In this document: in pieces, positions 46,500-58,273 of the stretch
How positions within the stretch are numbered: position 1 is the first letter of the stretch
How the letters are laid out: each line of letters opens with the position of its first letter
Assembly: GCA_000310025.1 (NCBI GenBank)
Contig: FN648527.1
Coordinates: 84,533-148,532 of the forward strand
Direction of reading: 5' to 3'
DNA length: 64,000 nucleotides
Origin: Ectocarpus siliculosus
Lineage: Eukaryota > Sar > Phaeophyceae > Ectocarpales > Ectocarpaceae
The notes under the pieces: generated by a model
Databases searched by the model: none
What the model was told of the DNA's origin: nothing
Seen by the model: the letters and a program-made list of their open reading frames with translations, nothing else
Program-made: the position numbers and the translations under genes

Positions 46500-47450
46500 C
46501 AAAACTACAATACTCAAATGTACACCTATCAAGCATACACTCCGAGTAGTGAAGACTGTTGGATATCTCTGATGGATATTCCTACATGAAAACGAACAAG
46601 GTAGGGAGCTCTGGACAAACAAACGCTGTGAACACATGGACATGCGGAAAACCAAGACAAAAATAAATAAATAAACAGCCAACTCCATTCTGAGCACTGT
46701 CGTCCAAACGGCAAAATCACGTATGTATATGATATGAAGTGATGAAACTGGAGAATACGACAGGCGTGTGCACAGCAGTAGTTTCCAGACTGGTGTGTTT
46801 GGCGCACGACAACGGCCGCAGCTCCCTCTGCTTTCGTAGTTGCGACGTGTGTCGGACATTGTCTGTGAGTGGTTGAATGTGTGTATCTGATGCAGCACGT
46901 GGTGCTGCAGCGTAAAACAGCGTGGCGTGGATACATGTGTGCTACTACACCTACGCTACCCCTTCATGGCTTGCGGTAGGTAGGTCTACAAGTACGACTG
47001 ACGCGTGCTACGCGTCTATGCGCCGTGCTGTCATTCATTTGCGACGCGTGTCGGCCTTGATCATGCGGTTGCGCGTGACTCAACGAGAACCTTCTCCGGG
47101 GTCTGGTCCACAGTACTGTGTAGCCGAAAAACAAATGGGATCTACCATTTACTTTTCGGCGTGTCTAAATCCCCCGCCCCCATCTGTATCTCTGCCCACA
47201 AGGTACCAATCGAGCCAGGACATGCACGGCCGTGCTGCTGTAATGTGGAGGTATCGCGAGCTACATCGTACAGCGGAGATGGGGCAGGTTTGGTGCAGCC
47301 ATGGCCGATGGCCAAAATATTTCTGTTGGGCAAAATATATCGGTTGCGCCAACCTGCTCCCCCGGGGGGGAATAATGTCTACTAACCCCCCCGTCTGTAT
47401 CTCCGCCCACAAGGCACCAATCGACTGACAAACACAGGTGGAAGTGTGTG
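46500..47450. repeat. Left arm of a large imperfect inverted repeat
   Basis: 46530-46840 is the reverse complement of text around 49400-49740 (landmarks CTCCGAGTAGTGAAG, GATATCTCTGATGGA, CACCAATC-type). 47170-47430 carries the CCAATCGA module, matching 48820-49290 on the other strand. Confidence 0.6.
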
Positions 47451-47639
47451 AAAACATGCACGTACAGCGCACAGCAGCGGGCAGCAGGTGAGGCGACCAG
47501 CACAACAAGAATTCCCACAGCTTTTCACACACCCAAGAGGAACCGAACACTTTTTCTCTTCTTCTTGAGGCAGACTTCTTTCAGCTTCACGAGAAAGAAT
47601 CCCACTGCTGTACATGTATGTAGTGCTTCCAGGCACCAA

Positions 47640-47730
47640 TCGACTGTAGAAGTGTGTGGAACGTGCACGCACAGCACACAGCAGCGGGCACGAGGTAAGG
47701 CGACCAGCACATCAAGTATTCCTAACCACA
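47640..47730. repeat. Further CCAATCGA-module copy
   Basis: CACCAATCGACTGTAGAAGT, followed by the same GCACACAGCAGCGGGCA text as at 47465-47490. Several such copies lie head to tail between 47180 and 47730. Confidence 0.6.
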
Positions 47731-48309
47731 GCGTTACACACACACAGTGGGAAGCGAACACCGCCGTCTCACTGGTGGGGCGCAAAAGCCTCGCTTACCC
47801 CGGCCAGCGGTATGTCGTCACACAAGTCTTCAGTCGACACAGGACATGCTCGGCTATGTTGCTTCGCTGTAGGGCTACCATATGACCCATCATTAGCCCG
47901 AACGGCGTAGCCCGAACGGTTCCATTCAGGTGGTAACACCGCCGGTGGGGTAAACTACGGATGTGTTCCTGGGGGGGGGCGTACTCGTATGTTTTGCATG
48001 CCTTAGGGGTTTGACCATTGACCACGCGTCCTCGAGAGGATGAAGCATTGTTCCCACAGGACCGATCACCGATGGTCAATCGTTCCTTCCTAGGTAGCCA
48101 GAGGTGGCTCAAAAATGTCTTCCTTTGTCTGTCTATCCTAACGACATCCCTTCCCGCCTCGGTGAGCTCTGTCATCACCAAGCGCGAAGCGCCGTGAGGT
48201 ATTCGGCGAGTCGCATGAAGGGTGCGCTGCATCGTTTTAAGGGTGTTTGGCATCTTGTGCTTACTTCCTTGCGGACGGATGACAGCTGCGTATGACTAAG
48301 TTTATTTTC

Positions 48310-48820
48310 TGGTGTTTTCACTTCCAGAGACAGTTATAAGCACTGTGTAACTGCCTCGAGGATGTGTTACTATTTAACCACAACGTGGTGCGATCATCCC
48401 ACTTGCGCGGAGTGAGGGTTATCGGCCCCGCACAACACAATCTACAAGACCACCATGATGGTTACCGCAAAGAAAAAACTACAGAGGAAAAAAAAGAAAC
48501 GGTAACCTGGTTGCCGAGTTCGAAAGGTCAATTGGCTTGTTTTACAACGTCGTTGCCAAGCGACGAAAACCCAACCCCGATGGCAAACACCAAGCCGGCT
48601 TGTTCTACAACGTTGTTGCCAAGCGATGACAACCCAACCCCGATGGTAAATACAACGGGGACGGGGGGAGGGGGGGGATATGTCTAATACCCCATCAAGG
48701 ACCTCGCACCTCTGTACAAGGCTCCGATGGCCACACAAGGACCGCGGTGGAAGTGTAACGATGATCCAAGAGTCACCTTCAGCACGATGGAGATACGAGC
48801 AAAACCCACCGCGATGACAA
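48310..48820. other. No recognisable gene
   Basis: Contains a 52-base imperfect duplication at 48538-48590 and 48598-48650 (GCTTGTT(T/C)TACAACG, then AACCCAACCCCGATGG). Confidence 0.5.
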
Positions 48821-48825
48821 CACAG

Positions 48826-49290
48826 CCGTGCATGTCCTGGCTCGATTGGTGCCTTGTGGGCGAAGATACAGACGAGGGGGTGTTTAGAGACAAATTCCCC
48901 CTGGGGGGCAGGGTGGGGCAGCGTATATTTGTTTTCCCATCAGCCATGGCTGCACCAAACCTGCGCCGTGTTGGCTGTTCTGTGGGCCTCGCGATAGCCC
49001 CACATCGCAGCAGCACAGCCGTGCATGTCTTGGCTCGATTGGTGCCTTGTGGCAGAGGTACAGGCGGGGGGGTATTGAGACATTATTCCCCCCCCGGGGG
49101 GCAGGTTGGGGCAACATATTATATGTATTTTGCCCATCACCCATGGATGCACCAAACGTGCACCGTTTCCCCTGTACGATGTCTCTCGCGATAGCCCCCA
49201 CATCACAGCAGCACAGCCGTGCATGTCCTGGCTGGATTGGTGCCTTGCGGGCGGATATATAGACGGGGGGGTAATTAGACACTACCCCCC
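48826..49290 (-). repeat. Tandem ~190-bp minisatellite of the CCAATCGA family
   Basis: Three units in minus orientation, starting with GCCGTGCATGTC at 48828, 49019 and 49216. Each has GATTGGTGCCTTG, a C-run/G-run palindrome and CCATGGNTGCACCAAAC. Confidence 0.8.
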
Positions 49291-49319
49291 CCCGGGGCGG
49301 GGTTCAGATACGCCGTTTA

Positions 49320-49770
49320 TTTTGTTTTTGTACTAACACTAAGAAATGTCTCACGACACGAGACAGAGCACTCTACTGCTGTAGTCTGGTGTGTGTCTCT
49401 ATCCATCACAATGAAAGCAGAAGTAGTTGCGGCCGCCGCCGTGCGCCCAGCACACCAATCTGGAACCTGCTGTGCATCCGCCCTTACAGTCTTGTTCAGT
49501 TTTATCACTTTAGATACGCGATTTCGCCGGCTGCAGCACAGTGCTCCGCATGGGGTAGGTGCCGGGACGGCACGCACAGCGTTTGACACGCCCCGAGCTC
49601 GACGCTGGGCTGATTCTCTTCCTGTGTTTTTCTCTACTTTTCTGCATGGCGTCCATGTGTCCACAGCGTTTGTCCAGAGCTCGTTACGTTGTTCGTTTGT
49701 GTATTTATGTCCATCAGAGATATCCGCTACTCGGAGTATGACTATGGTTGATAGTTCATGCTCACGAAAC
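49320..49770. repeat. Right arm of the large inverted repeat
   Basis: Homologous to 46530-46840 in opposite orientation, with the same neighbour order (this segment, then the CCAATCGA modules). Confidence 0.6.
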
Positions 49771-49799
49771 ACTCTTCTTTCGGTTTCTCACCATGGGGG

Positions 49800-51129
49800 C
49801 CAAAATCTTGCACGAAGAAATACGTAGAGCGGTCGACTGTTGCCGCACGGAATGAAGGATGTGGATAGGTGATGCGAGTCTTGGTTGTATGGGACAACAA
49901 GTTGCACGCTTTGAACACGAAGTTTGTTGCATGGTTAGACTACAGATAGCGCCCGCAGTAAGGGAAAGTTCTATAAAGAAACTGAGGCTCAACTTGTAAA
50001 GAAAAATAGGAGAAAAGGCTAAGAAACACAGCTCAATCTTGGCAATAACACAGTAAACGCCCCAATAAGAAGCATGATGATGGTGCGATACCCCAAGACG
50101 TAAGAAACAAGGAGTAGTTGGGGGGGCGTGTACAATAAGAAACGTCCCACTTGCCGCACCTTCGGTGCTTTCACCCCCCTACCTAGCTGCAAAGTGATTT
50201 TTTTTAGGGGGGAGAGAGTGTGCATGGAACAGCTGTCTCCACCTATAGTCCATGAGGGAAGCCCGCGACAGGGTGGTGGCGACAGCCAGGGTCATAGAAA
50301 GGCTGACGGGTGGTCGCGGTGCGGCTAATAGGGCAGACTTGCCTTGTGGGCTTCAATTGATCAGTCGCCAAGCTGCCAAAACGCCTCTTTCTTCAATATG
50401 ATAAAGTGATCTATGTCGAATGAAATTATCTACGAGAGGACTTGTAGACCTTTAGCCGGGTTCTGCACTTTTGTACTTCTCTGACCCCCCCGATTGTTAG
50501 CCCTGCCGGGTCACTAAAACTCCAGTGTTTTTCCCACAAGCACACAACCACAACAGCAAACTCCCTAGGTTCGGCCGGGGACATCCGTGGAGCTTGATCG
50601 TGTACATGCGCGTTGCTGTTTTTACAACTTGTCCATATTGCTGCTGTGTAGTGTAGTTGCTGACGCGATGCGTGCTGGATTTTGGGAGTGTACATCGTCA
50701 AATTTGGAGATACATACCGGGATATCCTTGCTTGGCTGGGCTTGATATACCCCTTTCGCTACAGTCCGCTCTTTGCTTTTCAGTGGCTTCATAGGTTTGG
50801 GTAAGGGCATGTTTGTATGTGGAGCTCTATTGTGTGTCTCTGTGAAAGGGTATTACTTCGAGAGATGCACTGTGGCATTCGTATTTAGCGAAATGTGCAT
50901 TATTTCCGCATTTTGGCATGCTTACCCTGCCAGAGACCTCGATTCTCCCGCTGGTACTGACGCATTTTCATTGGTTACCGGTGACCGCGGTCGATGCTTA
51001 TAATTAAGACACATCTATCTATGCGTTCCTACGGACTTGCCAACACCTAGCGTGAAGGGATACTGGGCGGCAACTCCGTGGCATGCCCACACACTGGTCC
51101 ATGGAGACTGATCTATCAAAGATATATCA
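49800..51129. other. No recognisable gene
   Basis: Only short frames. Nothing with family features. Confidence 0.4.
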
Positions 51130-51590
51130 GAACGCGTGAAGACCCAAACATTTTCTACTGCGGACGGTCTCTGTAGTACTGTAGTCGGCCTTCGAAATGA
51201 AATGGTCGAGAGGTGGTGTACTACAGTACGACATGTAGAACATGATTGACAGCTTCGACCGTAGCCAGCCGCGCAACACACGTCGGCCGTTCTCGCAGAC
51301 GACCTACTCGACATCTGTCACACCTTATGCCCCCCTCGCCAACTGGGGGCGCGGGGACAATCTTTCACCCTCCTGTGACCTCTCGCTATTCGCGAACATC
51401 TTCACGTTTTCATTGCGTCCCAATGCACCGTCCCTTCTTGTACTTCTAACGTATCATCCTCCTTCTTCTTATTCCAAACTTCCCCCCGAACCCTCACCGT
51501 CATTCATCCCGGTGTGGCCGCCCTGCCCATTGGGGGGCGGATGGCCACAACCCGGTCAACCATTAACCCTAGTTCCTACTACCGCCGAGA
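51130..51590 (-). repeat. Dispersed repeat, pair of 61797-62190
   Basis: The reverse complement matches 61797-62190: shared start GGTTA...GGCCACACCGG, a GGGACGGTG core, GGTCGTCTGC..GAACGG, and GTACTGTAGTAC. Its first ~80 bases also resemble the start of repeat family A/B/C. Confidence 0.7.
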
Positions 51591-51917
51591 ATGTTTGCTG
51601 ATCTACGTGCATCTGGTCACGCACGAATACAGCCAAATACTCTTGGGTTGACATCACTCAGGACGCGCTCGGACGTTCTGCTCATTTGGTTGCATGCGAG
51701 CGGACCCCAATCGACGCAGCTTTCCTCTCCCTGAAAGATGAGCCGGCGGGAGATTGACGGGAGGGGAGAGAGGAACAGGTCGTACAACCTGCATTCTCTC
51801 CCGTCCGAACATGGAATAAGAAGTGTTCTTGTGGTGAACTGTTGTACACTACAGTAGTAGCCTCCCTCTAGACGATCAGCCTGGAAGACCGGCACCAGCA
51901 GAAGGCGGTCTGTAGTT

Positions 51918-51951
51918 ATTCATCGTACCCGAGGAACTCGGTACGATGAAT
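51918..51951. other. Long hairpin
   Basis: ATTCATCGTACCCGAG, loop GAA, CTCGGTACGATGAAT: a 15-bp stem with one bulged C. Function unknown. Confidence 0.75.
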
Positions 51952-51959
51952 CGAAAGGC

Positions 51960-53900
51960 TTCAACGTGTCTTTGATGGAGACAAAAGAAAAAGCCAGGCG
52001 CATGAGACATATGGATGCAGCAGCGCATGTATAGTTGTAGTAGAGTGAAATATGTGGAGACCACGGACGAAATATTGTCGGGCGAAAGAAGGAAGATGGA
52101 AGATCTCAGCCATGATGATGCTGGCCCAACTGTTGGGCACGGGAAGGGCCGTGCGTGAGCGGTGTGTGTGTGATCCACTGGATGGAAGGGGGTAAAACAC
52201 CTTTCTGTGCGCCAGACCAGGTAATACGATATGGGAAGGAAACACGCCCTCAAAATCAAACAAACAAACAAACAACCGTTGTCTGCTGTGAACTTGGACA
52301 GTTGGCGGGGCGCTGGCTCTCATGCTTATCGACGGTGGCCCCCCGCGCCTTCGATGTCTCGGAAGGCATACTGGTGTATATGAACTATTGCTGTTGATGT
52401 TGGAAGAATGTGTGAAGGGAGGGCGGCGACCTGCCTTATGGGGGCTGCCACCTGTGCAAACAAGGATATTAACCCGTTCAATACATGAATTTCATGTTTG
52501 GGGCAGGACCCATGGGACCCCAACAATACTGTCACAAAATATGAAAGAAGGGGGGGGAGATCCGAGAGGGACGAAAATAGTATAGCTAGACGAAATACAA
52601 TACTTGGGAATACGGCAGAGTAAGAATGGGAGAGTTCGCGAACCCTATACAGCAGCGTACGTACACTACATCGAGGAAGCTATTTGCCGCGCAACCAAGG
52701 CTTCTCGAGGCCTTCTCATGTAGTCTCGATGGAGTCGGCCTCACGCTTCACGAACCCTACGCATACAAACAAATTTACTACATACAAACAAATTCATTAC
52801 GGAGCATGGCTGAAAATGGTGGTGGAGTACACTGCTGTACCTATGAAGAGCCGGAAAGGGCAGGGACGGAGGGCGGGGAGAAGGGAGAATCATGGGCGAA
52901 GGCATCGACTATGTAGTAGGCGTTTCCTCCGCCCTTGATATCTGCACTCTTTGACGTGGAAAGCAGTAGTTGGTGGCTTGCGCCTCACTCGCGTTTACGG
53001 CGCACGCCGACAGTGATATTATTTTTGTTTGAGAGCATGGTTGAGATGGACGAAGGGATGGCAGTTGCAACGAAGTCAACTTGAATGCCAACGTCAAAGT
53101 TCGATGTAGACGTTTGTAGCCGCGTAGATGCACAAGGCCGAACCATGTACTGCAGCAAGACCAGGGGCAGCGATCGCGGCAGTTGACATGCGCCCGGGAA
53201 ACCCTGCTGGACATGCGGTTCGGCAAAACTGTCCAAAGCAACATAATGCGCATGAAAGATACACAAACATGGCCCGCAGAATCTATTCTTCGAAGATGCG
53301 TCGTGCTCACGAACGAGAGCAACGATGATCTTGTTGCCGTCCGTGCATCTTAGCGAATGAGGGATGCGTACGGGTTAGTGTGTGTCGAACAATAACACAC
53401 AGAGACAGTATACCTCCGAGATTCCCGCAGTGGTACGTTACAACAGCAGTCTGAGGAATACAAACCATCGAGGTGGGAAGCACCGTGCGGCACGAAAGAT
53501 ATAATACAAACATTGTGATACGCCCTCGGGCCCTTCTTTCTCTGTTCAACCGCCCCGTTCGGGTGGCGACACAGACAATGCCTACTCTTGTCGGCCCCAG
53601 GACGCGGAAGCTTCTCAACCTCGGGGAGGATTTATCATCTGAGATTCTCCACCGAACCATGCTCTAGACTCCTCGAGATTAGCAGTGTAGCTGGAGATAA
53701 GCATTGCCGGCCGGGTCGGGCAAGGGGTGGGGGAGTGAAATAAAACTTTCACGGACATTGGTTTGAAAAGCTGAAGTGAAATCTTCAAAATTGCTGCTTC
53801 TTTTTGCGAAGGGGCGGCGTGCTTGCTAACAATAGCTTTATTGAGACGCCCCGATAGGGGTGTTGTTTTGTTAAAGCAAGAAGAAATGCTGATTAGAGGG
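51960..53900. other. No recognisable gene
   Basis: Overlapping short frames on both strands without family features. Confidence 0.4.
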
Positions 53901-53910
53901 ATCGTGATGT

Positions 53911-53931
53911 ACCGTAGGTTGCATAAGATAT
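53911..53931 (+). repeat. Left terminal inverted repeat of the pogo-type element
   Basis: CCGTAGGTTGCATAAGATA matches the reverse complement of 58253-58271 exactly. The match also includes the flanking TA and the bases AT outside it. Confidence 0.9.
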
Positions 53932-54130
53932 CACACTTTCATTAGATACCACACCCCCTCAGAAAACGTACACAATACCACACCCGTGTGCTATTTTTTT
54001 CAGCCCCCCAAAAAACGTCATTTTATCACACGGTGACATAAGATACCACACCCCCTGAAGTTGGGCCGCATTAAATCGACGGAGCCCCTGCTTATCACAC
54101 GGTGTGACAACGTGAGGACAGAGATCACGA
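53932..54130 (+). promoter_or_regulatory. Left subterminal motif cluster
   Basis: GATACCACACCCCCT, AATACCACACCCGTGTG, TTATCACACGGTGACA, GATACCACACCCCCTGAA and TTATCACACGGTGTGA lie in 200 bases before the gene. Similar motifs are at the right end. They are likely transposase-binding sites and may overlap the promoter. Confidence 0.65.
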
Positions 54131-54154
54131 CCACACCACCTGCTCGCAAGAGCC

Positions 54155-57100
54155 ATGGAGGCGGACAATGTCGTGGAGGGTGGTGCAGTTAGGAACCCTG
54201 CTGAAAGCCCCGCGGCTCAGACTGCAGTGGGTAAGACTCCAGCGGCGGCCCCACGCTCCATAGCGTCCTACTTTCCACCCGCCCCGGGGGAACGTGGGGC
54301 TGCTCGGACGACTCCCTCAGCAGCCGCACATGACACCGCACGTACTGCTGAGGCCCGCTCAAAAGAATCTACTGCTACTGAGACTCCCACAGCACCGGCT
54401 GCGCCTGCCACCGCGGGTGCCGCCGAAACCTGCGAAGCAGAACCTACTGCTGAGAATCCCGCAGCACCCACACCCACACCCGAAAAGGCAGCTCTCCCGC
54501 CAACCACCAACACCCTGAGCGCGGCTACTGCTGAGAATCCTGCAGCAGCACCGCGCTGCGGAGAACCATCGTGCACCAACAAGCCCTTGTGGGCAGAGCC
54601 AGGGAAGGATATGCCGGAGTTTTGCGGCAGGCATGCGAAGTCTGGCGACGTCTACATCAAAATAAGGTGTGCGCAGAGCGTCTTGCAGTTTGCAGCACAT
54701 GGGTGTTTGTGAGGATTCTCATGGCTCAAGCAAACCAAAGAACATGCCACGCCTGATTGCCTGATCGATAACCAGATCGAAAAATAATGTGATTTTGACG
54801 TCGTGTCGTCGCGCTCGCCTCACTGCACATTGGCATGTACACACTACATTTACATGTAGTTCATATATTCTGGTGTGGGCGAAATGTTTACTGGATTGTT
54901 TTTGTCACACACACGACACGTTTCCGCATACCGTTTTTTGTGTTTGTGATGTTTCGGTAGGAAGACTGCGAAACCCATACCCAACACGTGCAAATATGTA
55001 CACATAACCTCGACAGCAGTTCGTGCCTGTTTGTGTGAGATACGAAATAGGTGCCGTCAGCTGCTCACCCTCTGTACCTTGCATGCGTGGACGCCATGAC
55101 TCTCAACCTGGTGGCCGTTGTCAGAGCTATCCGCTAGCCATCGTATTTTTGGTACGTTTGCCTGATGGTCGTTGGAGCGAGCGCATTGTTACAGATACTG
55201 CACTTAACGACACGTATGCTACATGTTTTGTTGCTTCCTCGAACTCATGCGCTTTTCAGGAACGTGCACCTGCCTGAAGCACCGACGACAGCAGCCGCAA
55301 CGGCGCCCGTCGGTGACGCCATGTTTCCTGGAGAGTCAGAGGAGTGGACAGATGGTTTCGGTGGGCGTCTCGACGGCACGCCGGCCGAGGGCAAGGGCAA
55401 GGGCAAGAGGAAAAGAGAGCCGCTGGAATTGGAGCCACCAAACTTCCCCATTAAGTTTGGTGGTGGCCAGAAACGCAAGCGGTACGATTTGGAATTCAAA
55501 GTAAACGCCATTAAGTACGCGACCATGCAAAGCCCGGGGGCGCAGGGGCCTAATGGAACCATCGGTGTGTCGTATGCGCAACGAGTGCTTGGGATTCCCG
55601 AGAAGATCACACTCTCTGAGTGGATAAAAGACAGAACAAAGTACGAGAAGCAGCTGGAACAGGCAGACCAGCTCGGGGCCAAACGGAAGAAAAAAGCCCG
55701 GAGCGTGAAGTCGTTCAACACGGGGAGGGTTAGGTCAAACGCTGAGGCCGAGCTCGAACTTCTCGACTGGATCAACGATGTTCGTTCGGAAGCCATCTCT
55801 GCCCGCGTCTCTACAAGGATGATCAAGAACAAGGCGGTATCGCTCAACTCGCTTTGGTTCGGCCCGAGGCCTGCAGCGAACGACCTGGAGGGCAGTAGAA
55901 AGTACCGCAACAAGCAGACTCACTGGTGCAGGAGGTTCCTTAGGAAGAACCGGTTGTCATTCCGGGCGGTTACCAGGCAAGGCCAGAAACTCCCTTCCGG
56001 GTGGCCTGCGATTGCCATGAAAGCCGTCAAGGAATGGAGGGCGCTTCGTCACGGAGGAATCGACGGTGGGGGAGGACGGAGCATGGGGGGGGCAACGAGC
56101 AGTGCGCCTTCGAAGCCACCTCTGTTGTTCAAGGAGGAGCAGAGCTACAGCATGGATGAAACTGCTGTGTGGATGGAGCCCGCTGGCACGTCGACCGTGG
56201 CGGTGAGTTCAATAGTGTTGCTTCGAGTCATGTGCCTGTCTGGTCGTTTCTTGGCATTCCGTGCAAACAGTGGGCATTGTGATGCAATATTTCTTGCCGT
56301 ACCTACTCAGTGTCCAGCCAGTAAGGCTAGACGACGTTGGTGTTGTGCTTATGCCGGGTTAGAAGTTTCTTACCATTCGCATCCATCATCGCTGTACTGC
56401 AAAACCCATACGTTACTTTGTGCGTGAAGAGCTGTCATTCTCATCTACAAAATCGACCTTTTTCGTCGCCTCTGCTTTCTCTATTGTTTTTTGCTTCTTA
56501 TTTTTGTCGTTCGCAGCACACCGGTCAGAAAGAGGTGGCCATCAAAACCGGTGGAAAGGAAAAGTTGCGGATCACTGCCGTGCTTGCAGCAAACATGAAG
56601 GGCGGCAAACTCCCGCCGCTGCTCATCTTCAAGGGTAAGCCTACGGCGCCGGGCAAAACCCCCGCTGCCAACAGCATCGAACGAGAGTTCAAGGTGGGCA
56701 AGGACAAGAAGGGGGTAGTATACCCTCAGAGCGTTGTGTACGCCGTGGACGACAAGGCGTGGCACACGCAGCGCGTCTTCAGAGATGTTTGGCTCCCCCA
56801 AGTGTGGAACCGGCGCCCGGGTCGCGAGGGGGTCCTGGGCAACTACCGTCAGCCGGACACGCTGCTATCGTGGGACGATTACACCGTGCACAAGACAGCC
56901 CTGTGCAAGGAAGCGATGGATAAGTCCAACACGACGCTGTTTTTTGTCCCCGGAGGCCTAACGCCCAAGATCCAGCCTTGCGATGGACTTATCAACAAGC
57001 TGTTCAAGTCCAACATTTCCAGGCTCTACGATGACCACATGGCCTCCACCGACGCCGTGCGCAACGACCGCGGCTACCCGGATCCCCCATCGAGGGGATT

Positions 57101-57452
57101 GCTCGCGCAGTGGGTGAAGAAAGCGTGGGATGAAGTGGACCCTGAGAGCATCCGTTCGAGCTGGAGGAAGGCTGGCATGACCCTTGCCTTCGATGGATCT
57201 GAGGACGAGGCGTGGGCCAACAAGGAGCTCAACTCCGACGCCCAAGGGAAACCACTTCGTGCAGACGGCGATGCGGCCGCTGCCGGCGTGGAGGAGGCTG
57301 GCCCATCGGAGGAGGGGGAGACGATGGCCGACTTGTTGGAGGTGTTGGAAATCGACGACGATGACAGCTCGGGAGATGGCGAAGGCAACGATGACTCGGA
57401 GGTTGAGGTCATGGCAGACTTGCCGGGGGCGGACGTTGTTTGCATAGACTGA
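54155..57452 (+). CDS. Pogo-type transposase with an N-terminal EsV-1-7 motif
   Basis: Exons 54155-54666, 55260-56202 and 56517-57452 join in phase (an AG/GTGTGC donor splits an arginine codon; GCG/GTGAGT then CGCAG/CAC at phase 0) to give 796 residues. Residues 33-40 (PRSIASYF) resemble a PCNA box. Cysteines at 141, 146 and 163 and histidine 166 fit C-X4-C-X16-C-X2-H, the EsV-1-7 repeat. A basic KGKGKRKRE follows, then a psq/CENP-B-type helix-turn-helix ([16 protein letters not shown]) and a second one with [20 protein letters not shown]. The DDE_1 catalytic core has D470 in SMDETAVW, D605 in WDDYTVH and D641 in [17 protein letters not shown]. The tail is acidic. It would act in the nucleus, cutting at the element ends and inserting at TA. 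If exon 1 is instead a separate gene, it stops at 54712 with 185 residues. Confidence 0.8.
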
Positions 57453-57459
57453 GGTGTCT

Positions 57460-57900
57460 TGTCTGGTATCTACCTACCGTAGTTGCATGCCATGGTCAAG
57501 TCAACCAAAGCTGCTATTCGAGCCAATTTGTCCTGGGTTTCATATGTTTCGGTAGTCGCTTGTCCTCTTGGTTTCTAGCTTTGGTTGATACGTAGCTGGC
57601 ACTTGCTTGCGTCCTATGTGGTTCCAGCTTGAGTGTTGGATGCAAGTCTTGCAAGTGGTTGCGTCGTCCAGGTACCTGTGTGCTGTCGTTTTGTCGCACA
57701 CAACACCGGCACAACCGCTCTGAGGTGTCGGTTCTACGTCTTCGTTGTGTACCTATGCGAAGAATTTCCAAAGGATACTGCGAAAATGCACGTGGGAAAG
57801 CATTTACGTGATGGAGTGGTGTGAGCCATCCTAGCTATCACACCTGTTTACACCCCTTGACGCCCTTTGTACGTGGGTGCCTCCTGTAAGCGCACCGCAT
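57460..57900 (+). other. 3' untranslated part of the pogo-type element
   Basis: No gene. It lies between the stop codon and the right subterminal array. Confidence 0.5.
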
Positions 57901-57904
57901 CACT

Positions 57905-58252
57905 CGAGCGACATTATTATCACACCCCCGTAGGTAGGGTCTTGTGGGCGCACTGCAACCACACGGGCGACATTATCACACCCCCGTCAGGCCGGGTCCT
58001 GTGAGCGCGTATCATCACACGGGCGAAGTTATCACACCCCCTTGTTATCACACCCCCTGTAAGCCGGGTCCTGTGAGCGCGCTTCATCACACGGGCGACG
58101 GTATCACACCCCCTTGTTATCACACCCCCTGTTGGTGAGACTCTGTGAGTACACTTTGTCACACGGGTGACATAAGATATCACACCCCCTACAGAATACC
58201 ACACCCGTGTGATAACTTTCGTCCTCCCGAAAATGTTATCACACGGGTGTGG
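57905..58252 (+). repeat. Right subterminal array of the pogo-type element
   Basis: About four ~64-base units, each with CACACGGGCGA, a TATCACACCCCC box (near 57918, 57974, 58029, 58042, 58102, 58115 and 58180) and CCGGGTCCTGTGAGCGCG. Boxes in both orientations stand next to the inverted repeat. Confidence 0.8.
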
Positions 58253-58271
58253 TATCTTATGCAACCTACGG
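58253..58271 (-). repeat. Right terminal inverted repeat of the pogo-type element
   Basis: Exact reverse complement of the left end, followed by TA at 58272-58273. Confidence 0.9.
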
Positions 58272-58273
58272 TA

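Larger units (their letters stand above)
53911..58271 (+). mobile_element. Complete pogo-type DNA transposon
   Basis: 4361 bases. The terminal inverted repeats begin CCGTAGGTTGCATAAGATA at 53911 and, inverted, end at 58271. A TA dinucleotide flanks each end (53909-53910, 58272-58273), the pogo/Tc1 target site; the match extends two bases further outward. It carries one spliced plus-strand transposase gene with all catalytic residues visible. Both ends hold many copies of a TATCACACCCC motif and its reverse, which probably bind transposase. It could be recently active: splice sites, frame and termini are all intact. Confidence 0.88.

Noticed and set aside
55245-55913. 222-residue minus-strand ORF opposite the transposase
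   Set aside because: Shadow of the transposase exon, serine/arginine rich.
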